A stretch of 64,000 nt of DNA from Crotalaria pallida (taxonomy: Eukaryota > Streptophyta > Magnoliopsida > Fabales > Fabaceae). The position numbers and the translations under genes were made by a program. Numbering within the stretch: the first letter of the stretch is position 1; each line of letters begins with the position of its first letter. Where the stretch lies: assembly GCA_037953625.1 (NCBI GenBank), contig CM075652.1, forward strand, positions 74,491,501-74,555,500. The letters run 5' to 3'. This document shows positions 56,481-64,000 of the stretch, in pieces. Under the pieces are notes generated by a model, which worked only from the letters and a program-made list of their open reading frames with translations, did not search any database and was not told the DNA's origin.

Positions 56481-59099
56481 TTGCTGATTTTTCATGGGAT
56501 AGGCCATGATTGAGGGTACCGGTCAACTAGTATGCTAGGACTCTTATCACTGCTTTTCGGTGTCACTCCGAGCTCTAAGACTAATTGGCAGTGTAAATTA
56601 AATGATGCTGCGATGCTGCAACTAGCACCAAAATAGATTCCATGGAACTAGATTTACAAACTTATTGCAGCTTAGCAGTGCACAGTTTCACCTTGAATGG
56701 TTCAGTAAAAGTGAACAGTGTAAAAGTGAACAGTATTGTATGTAGTAAACTAAAACAAATTAACGATAATTGTATAAAGTATACAACCACACGTATGAAT
56801 AGTAACCATGAATAGTATTTCAACGGAATATTAAATATGGGTAAAACAAAAAAAAAATGTGACACAAATATTTAATATGGAAAACCCTCCAAGGGAAATA
56901 ACTGAACAAATTCTAGAAAATATTTCATTATATATAGGATCATCACAATATCATTTCCATACTCTTCTCACAAAAGAGATTTAAATATAGTGTTTCTCAC
57001 TAAGACCTTTCTCTATTCAAATGCTACAATTTCTTATACAAATTATAATACCAAGAAATAATAGGGATGATATCCAAAATTTTACAGGTGTATATTTCCC
57101 CTGGTGTATATTCTCATTTACTTGCAAAGACTTACATTGTGCTTGCTTCTACTCTATGTGTGTGTTGTTTGTTTCGATTCAGCTCTATTTATCAAATTTC
57201 CTGTGCAGTTTTTCCACACTACACCATTCTCTTCACGTGGCACCAAAAGAAAACACAGCCCCGAAATTCTCTTGCCCTCTTGTAGAATTTTTGTCACAAA
57301 TTATTGGACCCCACAACTCCTTTGGACAGTGCATAAACCGATAGACTTTACATACTAAGAATGATAATTTTAATTTGGCCTGGTGATAACTTGTTCTGTA
57401 AAGGAATATGACGTAGTGATTCTTCCGGAACATAAGATCATAGAAGCCATAGAAGAAAAGGTAGAATCCAACAAGAAGTTCTAACATGTGAATCGATATT
57501 CAACACAAGTACAACAATTATAATTATAGATAGGTAAGCATTCTGATATATATCATCTAAAAATTGAATTAGTGAATGTTTCATCTGACAAACGAGCCCA
57601 TTCAAAATAGTATACTTTGTCAAGAACCAGACGTACAACTGCAAGAAGCTCATTAGCCAGCAATATCATTGGCTTGCCATTCAAATATATATGATCAGAC
57701 TTGCAGAGGCTAATTATAATGTCTATCAAGTATTTCGTAACTCTTATGCACCAAATTCTCTTTGAAGTTTGAATATGCAAGTAACGGTTTTGGACAAGCT
57801 TTCCATAAATAAAGCTATATATAGAGATCCAAACCATGAAACATGAATAATTGTGCACAAATTCTAAGTACCTTAAAAGGTTCCTAAATAAAGGAGCATA
57901 GAGATCCAAACCTCTCTTAATGGGCTTGCACAAGCACCTCACGAGGAGACAACGTAACATCAACATGTGTCTCTTAGACATGTATGTATTCATAAATTCA
58001 TTTGTGACACCTCTTCTCATTGAGGTCTTACCACTTTGAGTAACTTATTTGACTGTATGGTGATATTCAAGGACTGTTACATATGTTATCGGTTTCATAA
58101 GGAGAAAGTACCCAACTGCATTGTTTAGTAGATAACTATGTACATGCATCCTATACAACATAATCTACTCGATAATAGTATTCGGCCTAGGTGTGATCAA
58201 CATGCCATCTTGGTCAACTTGATCCAGTCGTAGTCCATAACAATATTTGGCCAGAGTTGACATCTTGGTCAACTTGGACCAGTTGTAGTCTGATCTATAA
58301 CACTTGCGACAAGGTGGTGACTGGTGAGTCTAATTGCCAAGAATAACTTGTTAGTCAAGATGGGGTTTGGGGACCAGGATGTCATTTTTGTCTACAGGAA
58401 TGATTTTTTTTTCTTGATAGCTATTTTGACCCTGATGGAAGAGATGAATAAGATATGAAATACTTGCTCGGAATTAAATTAAAGTGGTAGATCTTTTAGG
58501 AAAATGGATTTTCTGCGGTCACAAAATTGACTGCATGAGATCCTGATCCTTGAAATTTTTTTATTTTATAATTAAATTTAGAAGAAAAAATGACAGATGA
58601 ATTTTTGATGATTAGATTAATGACTGCATCAAAGATGAAGTTAAAAAAATCCAAATCCAACTTCCTTTACGAAGCTAAATATCCTAGGTTGGATGAGATC
58701 TTCAAGATGGGGCAGCATAAAATATACTTTTTCTTCTTCATGATGCCCACTATGTCCATGATGTCTAGGCTACTTGTGACGCGGTCATCTGCATAATAAT
58801 ACAGACTTTTTCTTCTAAACGATGTCCATGATGTCCACGACTTGTTATGCTATCATGTGCATAGTATAAAAATGCATATGTCTTTGATGTCCTAGGTAAG
58901 CGAATTGGTTGGGTTGTCCATCATGTCCAAGATGAGGTATGAGCAATTGAGCACTCAGCTAATTAGAGTTCAAGATTTTCAACTCCGGCTCTTGTTATTC
59001 AAGAATCTCATTTTTAATGTGAAATGTTCAAAATGTCCTTTATTAAAAATTTAATGGATTTTGAACTCCAAATATTATTCATGAACTTCCTCTTTTTCC
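56481..59099. other. Intergenic DNA without supported genes
   Basis: A 155-aa open frame on the minus strand (57553-58020) has no recognisable domain. Short direct repeats occur, for example 'catcttggtcaacttg' at about 58205 and 58261, and 'gatgtccatgatgt' copies near 58755 and 58830. Confidence 0.45.
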
Positions 59100-59700
59100 T
59101 TCCCCCTTCTTCCATAGTTTCTCTCTTTCAAACAACAAAACCCCAACCTTCAAAGGTTAGTTTTTTTTTCTTGTTCGCTTCGTTTCCAACAAACTAGTGT
59201 CAAAAAATAGTTTTCCAATACCTTCGCATCGTTAAAGCAACCATATTAGATCATTATATTTTTTCGAGAGGTTCATCTCGGAAGATTTTCTGAAAAGCAC
59301 CTCTCGAAAAAACACTTTTTTTTTATGTTGGTGGACCTTAGCTTTTTTTTAGTATTTGTTTTTTCCAATTGTGTGGCGGTGGGCCTTCACTGCTGCGAGG
59401 GTGTTGCTGATGTTAGTGCTTTTGGGCGACGACGACGCCGCCGCAGCTATGTATTGTTGCTGGTTGGTGTTGTTGTGCGTTTTTATTTTCTCCCTTTGTA
59501 TTCCATGTTCTGCGTTTTTTCTTTCCTTGTGGCCCTTTGTATTCTCTGTTCTGCGTTTTTTTCTTTCCTTGTTGCCTCTGCTGCTACTATGTGTGGTGAT
59601 GATGTTGTGCTGCTGGTTATGCTGCTGTTGAGGGAAGGGGGAAGAAGAAGAAGAAGGATTTAGGTTTAGGGTGGGAGGGGTATTTTTGGGATTAAAAAAT
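59100..59700. other. GC-richer block with overlapping ORFs on both strands
   Basis: Open frames of 90-126 aa overlap on both strands with repetitive Val/Leu/Cys or Asn/His content and no domain. They look compositional. A GA-rich microsatellite (about 59640-59658) ends the block. Confidence 0.4.
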
Positions 59701-60668
59701 GGGGTTCTTGAATAATAAGGGAGGTTCAAAATCCAGGACTCAACTAAGTATGTATGTGATAAGCGTGATCCATGAGCCTGTTTTTTGCCATGAAGCCCAT
59801 GAAAACTGCCTTGATGAGAAAGAGCCCAAGGAAAACATTCATTCTCCCATGTTCTCCATGTTTATTGTGGTGTGCATGATACATTGCCAAGGCATCAAAA
59901 TTATCTCCATGACTTTTTTATTGATTTTCTTTGGGTGGAATATGTACAAGTACTATGTTGAGCACGTTATTTTTCTTGTCATTCGATTTGTTCTTGTTTT
60001 TATCGTATGAGCAACATGAGTGCCATCGATTCTTAGCTTAGAACGGAACTCGATTTTCGCCATCTCGGAAATAAATAAGGTAGTAGGGGTTGCTTAATGC
60101 AAATGCAATCGAAGTTAAGATCCTAGTTCAAGACTCGTTAATTTCATATCACGACCAACCTAATGACTAACCTAGACGGGGTGGTGGCATTTAAATGACA
60201 TTGTCCAATATAATTGAGCTAATCATATTTGAACAATGATAAGAACAAAGATTAAATGAGGTTGACTTAGTTAACTAGGTCAACGAAGTTGAAACATGAG
60301 CAAACATAAATTTATTTATAAAATAAAACGTATAAGCGAGTAAAACAAGTTGGTAATGGTAGAGAAAGTTGCAAGGTTAATTGATGGACCAATTTATTAT
60401 CGAAGAAGGTTTAGACAAATGAATAATAACCATGTTGGTTGAGTTAATCAATGAGCTAACTTATTTTAAAAAAATAAAAATAAGTTCAAAAGGTTGGCCA
60501 ACTTGTCCAACTTATTCCAATGCAAAGAAGCAGAAACTTAATTAATTCTACTAACTTGGATGGCTAGATTAGTTGTAGTACTTCTTCAGCTTGGTTTTGT
60601 TCCACGAGTTGACGATTCTTAACCCTGATGAAGTTTCAACTTAGTTTCCTTGTTTTCTTCATTTTTTA
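59701..60668. other. Intergenic DNA, no gene seen
   Basis: AT-rich, no supported coding region. The right end adjoins the gypsy gag relic. Confidence 0.5.
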
Positions 60669-61210
60669 TCATTCGATACTCCTCAAGGTTGATAAATTTT
60701 CAACCCTTTCTTCTATTTCTTCCATCGTCTTGACAAATCTTTTGGTTAAGGAGGTTAAGAAGTGTCTGTCCTTCAAGCCATTGATGAAGATGTGTCGAGT
60801 TGCTAATCGCTCTAGATCCCCTGTAGAGATGGCTTCAGTGTTGAACCTGGACATGTAGTCTATTAACGACTCACCCTCTTTTAGTCTAATCTTGTAAAGG
60901 ACTTGGGTGGACTTCAGTTGGGCTTTGCCAGTCGCAAAGTAACTTAGGAACTTAGTTGACATGTCTTTCCAGCATCTGATAGAATTGGATTCTAGCTTGG
61001 TGAACCATCTAAGTGCAGCCTTGGTCAAAGTAAGGAAAGTGGTTCAGAAGCTCCATAGAACGACATTACAGATGTGAATCTAGGTGTTCTTGCAGGTTGG
61101 TCATTCCGCCATACTTATCCACCACGTTGGTTGGCCTATTGGAATCTAGTGGAATTAGAATTGCCATGATTGCCTCAATGAATGAGTGCCCTTCTTGGGA
61201 GAAGGGCATC
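60669..61210 (-). pseudogene. Ty3/gypsy gag relic (retrotransposon gag domain)
   Basis: A minus-strand frame of 119 aa (61028-60669) has the Retrotrans_gag pattern: TKAALRWFTKLESNSIRCWK, then FATGKAQLKSTQVLYKIRLK and ESLIDYMSRFNTEAI. Upstream on the same strand, in a shifted frame, are MPFSQEGHSFIEAIMAILIP and YGGMTNLQEHLDSHL, the usual gag N-terminal region (P-region, YDG..DP..HL), followed by a stop near 61030. So the gag is broken by a stop or frameshift. The rest of the element was not found; lineage perhaps Tat/Athila. Confidence 0.75.
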
Positions 61211-61373
61211 TTGGGTGGGTTTTGGGATTGTTGAGTCTAAGATGACTATCATTTCTGGGATTGTTTGGTTTTCCCTCTACCCAACATCAGTTCTTGTATT
61301 GGCTTGAGGGGTTTCACTTGGTAGCCTGGTTCTTCTGAGTTGGAGGATTTGTTTATCTTGCTCATCTAGACTG

Positions 61374-63556
61374 TAACATCCCGAATTTTAATTACAAGAA
61401 TAATTAGAATAATAATAAGATTAGAAAATGATAATTATGCTAAAGAGGATTTAAGGTGATGGATTAGGATCCCTTTAAGTTCCATGAAGGAGTTAGGAAG
61501 CATTGACATCGGATATGAGGTTAAAAGATGAATAAAAGGGTGTAGGAAACGGCGTTTTCGGTGTTATAAACACCCTATATTAGGAAATTAGAAATAAAAT
61601 ATTTACAACTCTAAACACAAATTCCACCGTTGGATGTGAAGATTAGTATGTAGGGAAGCTTGCTTTCAAATTTGAGCAAGATCTGACGGATAACGAAGGA
61701 GATATGACACTTTGAAGTGCAGAGGAATAAAAGAAAATAAAAAGAAACAGTGCACTAAACGGTTAGCCATTCCACTAACTGGTTAGTACACGTCAGAACA
61801 GAAAAAAAAAGGAACTTGAAGGTCATGGAATTGCCTTTAAGTGGCAAGCTTCCTTGGCAAGTTTTGGAGCCAATACACACACATACTCAACCCCATTTCC
61901 TCCATAGTCAAACCCTCTTTCTCCTTTGATTTCATCTTCCTCCCCAAAGCATAAACACAACAACCATCACCATCTCCACTTAGCTCTCTCTCTCTCTAAC
62001 TCAACACCACCATGGATTATCTTTCTCTCTCATGCCTCAACCTCCACAAGTGCAAGTGAAAACCTTCACTTCATCAAGCTCTCCATTGGATAACATCCCC
62101 ACTCACTTATTGGTTGCTCTCATTCGATTTCAAGTTAGGATCAAAAGGGTTAAGTTCTAAGTGTTCAAAGGCAAGGAGATAGCTAAGGGTTTAAGGTTTT
62201 ACATCTCTCTCTCCATTTGAGGTAAGAAGGTGGTGTTACCTCTGCTTAGGGAGTAAATTCTGAATAGTGTATAGGGATATATAAGGGTAGATAAGAATGG
62301 ATAGAGATAAATTCTAGGGTAGGATATTCGGTTATAAACTAAGTATTCTAGTGTTTGGGTGATAGAACCCACTACTGTGATGAATGAAAATAGTTTGACA
62401 TGATGTGCTTGAAATGCTATGTGCTTGATTGAGTTTTGTTGATGTTACGAAATAATTCGTAACATGAAGTTGTTAGTGAATCACTAAGTATGTTAGGGAT
62501 TGCAATAAAACTAAGTAAAAGATAGGAATAAAAACTTAATAAAATGATAATAAGATAATTAGTATTGTTGGGCCAAGGAATAGTTAAAAAGTGTGTTAGA
62601 GACACTTAAGGAATGAATTAAGGAGTAAGTGAAAATAGATAGACCAATGGGAATACATGAATAGTTAAGAATACACATAAATAGAATATGATTGAACCTT
62701 AGGGTAGTGGAAAACGGACACTAAATGGGATAATAGAGAAGTAGGAAGTTAATTAATTGAGGCTAGAATAAAAGACTTAAGTATATTGGAATTGGTTAAG
62801 GCTAGTTAAAGTAACTTAAGGCATGAAAGAAGTTAAATAGAAAAGAGACCTAAGTGAGGATTAGTTAAAAAGACTTAAACATAAACCAACGAATCAAGGT
62901 AAATTGGAAGGAGTTAGGATTAATAGGGATTAGAATAAAGAATTTAAGTATGAATAGGAATGTTAATCTACTAATAGAAAGATACAAGGAAAATTAGAGG
63001 GCGGTAACAACGAAATGGATAATGGAGTAGTTAACTAATAGCTAAGAAACAACAAGAGTAATTGGTGGGTAATTAACTATGAAGTGGAAAGAAAAGTAAC
63101 AACAGTTAATAAGTAATAAGAAAATAAGAGTAAGAATTAACAGGGAATAAAGAATGAGTAAGTGTGTAAGAAGAGTTAATAATAGAACTAGGATGAGTAT
63201 AAATGGAAAGGAAATATAATGACTTAGGAAAGCGGGAAGAATAAATATAAGAGGATAAGAGAAGAATGATAGAGCATTTCTGCACCAGGTATCCCTTAAT
63301 TGGGAAGACGTGTAGGAGAAATAAAATTGGATAGAAAATAGTAAATAGATAAATTGCATAAGGGAATAAGTAAAAGAAAGAAAAGAAAGGAATAGACTAA
63401 GGAAGAAGAAATGGAACGGTTGTATCAGGTACCTCTTAATTGAGGAGACATGCACCATAAATAGGGTGAACGGTTGTATCAGGTACCTCTTAATTGAGGT
63501 GCACCGTAAATAGGACGAACGGTTGTATCAGGTACCTCTTAATCGAGGAGACATGC
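61374..63556 (+). mobile_element. Ty3/gypsy-like LTR, plus strand
   Basis: Starts TGTAACATCCCGAATTTTAATT, the plant gypsy LTR start also seen (reversed) at 2465. It contains a C/T-rich leader (61900-62060), a GGTAAGAAGGTGG block at about 62220 similar to that at 215-240 on the minus strand, then a long purine-rich stretch and the tandem repeat at 63415. The right end is uncertain: a second LTR-like start (TATAACACCCCAATTTGG) appears at 63562. No internal genes are in the window. Confidence 0.5.
61754..61787. repeat. Two near-palindromes ACTAA(A/C)(C/T)GGTTAG, 20 bp apart
   Basis: ACTAAACGGTTAG (61754-61766) and ACTAACTGGTTAGT (61774-61787) begin exactly 20 bp apart in the U3 part of the gypsy-like LTR. 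Each differs slightly from a perfect palindrome. Confidence 0.6.
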
Positions 63557-63563
63557 ACTATAT
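63415..63563 (+). repeat. Three-copy tandem repeat (54/49 bp)
   Basis: Units beginning AACGGTTGTATCAGGTACCTC start at 63415, 63469 and 63518; the second lacks five bases (GAGACAT region). A diverged earlier copy (CACCAGGTATCCCTTAATTG) is at about 63282. Similar 'cgatcc/gaggagctcc' bracketed hairpin-like motifs occur near 4500-4580. Confidence 0.85.
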
Positions 63564-64000
63564 AACACCCCAATTTGGAACTTAGAATTTTAGTAAAAAT
63601 TTGGGCCTTTTTTTTTTTTTTTACTTTTCCAAAACATTCATTTCCAACTTATTTATCAAAAAGGGTTTTCATTGTTTGGTTTACTTAACCTTTGGACTAA
63701 CTTACTTCACAAAATAACCATAACATATTTCTTTTCCAAATTGAGATATTACCCACATACTTCCAAAACGCATTTTTTCAAAATATTATTTACTCGAAAG
63801 TTCTTCTACGGGAAAACATTTAATTATTTATGGAAAATTGGACAATTGACTTTGATCAAGAAAATTTAATGATTTTATTATTATGATTGAACTATTACAT
63901 TTTTCCAAAATCAACTGTGTTATAAAATGGCCAAGACCTCTAAGGTCATGATGTTTGACACATTAAATACACTGCACAAAATGAAGTATATGCCAAAATA
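63564..64000. other. AT-rich end of window
   Basis: Possibly the start of another LTR (TAACACCCCAATTTGG at 63563). T-rich, no gene seen. Confidence 0.4.

Noticed and set aside
57553..58020. 155-aa minus-strand ORF as a gene
   Set aside because: No recognisable motif, no good start context and AT-rich flanks. Kept as unassigned sequence.
59325..59729. 112-126 aa ORFs on both strands
   Set aside because: Overlapping low-complexity frames without domain or supporting context.
63042..63458. 138-aa minus-strand Leu/Phe/Ser-rich ORF
   Set aside because: Antisense of a purine-rich LTR stretch; composition explains the open frame.

Overview
The window is nuclear DNA of a flowering plant, almost certainly a eudicot. 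The reasons are AT-rich sequence, introns with plant-type splice sites, plant lineages of Ty1/copia (SIRE/Maximus-like), L1, Helitron and SINE elements, and one ordinary plant gene of the AT-hook (AHL) family. A legume is possible but I cannot prove it. About 80 percent of the window is transposable element sequence, and only one host gene is well supported.

Layout. 1-5571: pieces of Ty3/gypsy-like LTRs, one with a GC-rich block on the minus strand, and a tRNA-derived SINE (2061-2252) with a perfect target duplication. 5572-5604: 3' terminus of a minus-strand Helitron. 6117-20425: one L1-type LINE with a 19-bp target duplication. It has been invaded by a copia element (6187-9625, minus strand, reduced to one LTR plus gag) and by a 5.9-kb Helitron (12438-18370) that sits at an A^T target inside the reverse transcriptase gene. 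The Helitron carries a truncated Rep/Hel N-terminus and a broken RPA70-like gene. 21746-41649: a SIRE-like copia element (outer) with both LTRs, a 5-bp target duplication, primer binding site and polypurine tract. A second complete SIRE-like element (inner, 23547-34033) lies inside its gag gene. The inner LTRs are nearly identical, so that insertion is recent. 41655-50833: non-coding retroelement debris with a minisatellite, a G12 tract, a probable LTR with TATA box, two more SINEs and a foldback MITE. 50834-51246: a Mutator-type MITE with 9-bp target duplications. 51411-55155: the AHL gene, five coding exons, one GC-AG intron. 55156-64000: a MITE, a copia RNase H relic, a gypsy gag relic, a gypsy-like LTR and a short tandem repeat.

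The most interesting signal cuts across families. Three copia families carry clusters of a family-specific perfect palindrome in their LTRs: extended forms of ACTCGAGT in the outer and inner elements, and GTATCCGGATAC at 20-bp phasing in the minus-strand one. In the inner and minus-strand elements the cluster ends about 50 bp before a TATA-like sequence. In the two SIRE-like elements a further cluster lies inside the element, after pol. In the inner element that cluster precedes a 398-aa extra gene (ORF3) with a plant-like 5' leader. ORF3 sits where SIRE elements may carry an 'env-like' gene, but it looks nuclear, not membrane-bound. I propose, as inference, that the palindromes are a self-recognition array for transcription or anti-silencing, comparable in logic to the VANC proteins and motif arrays of VANDAL transposons.
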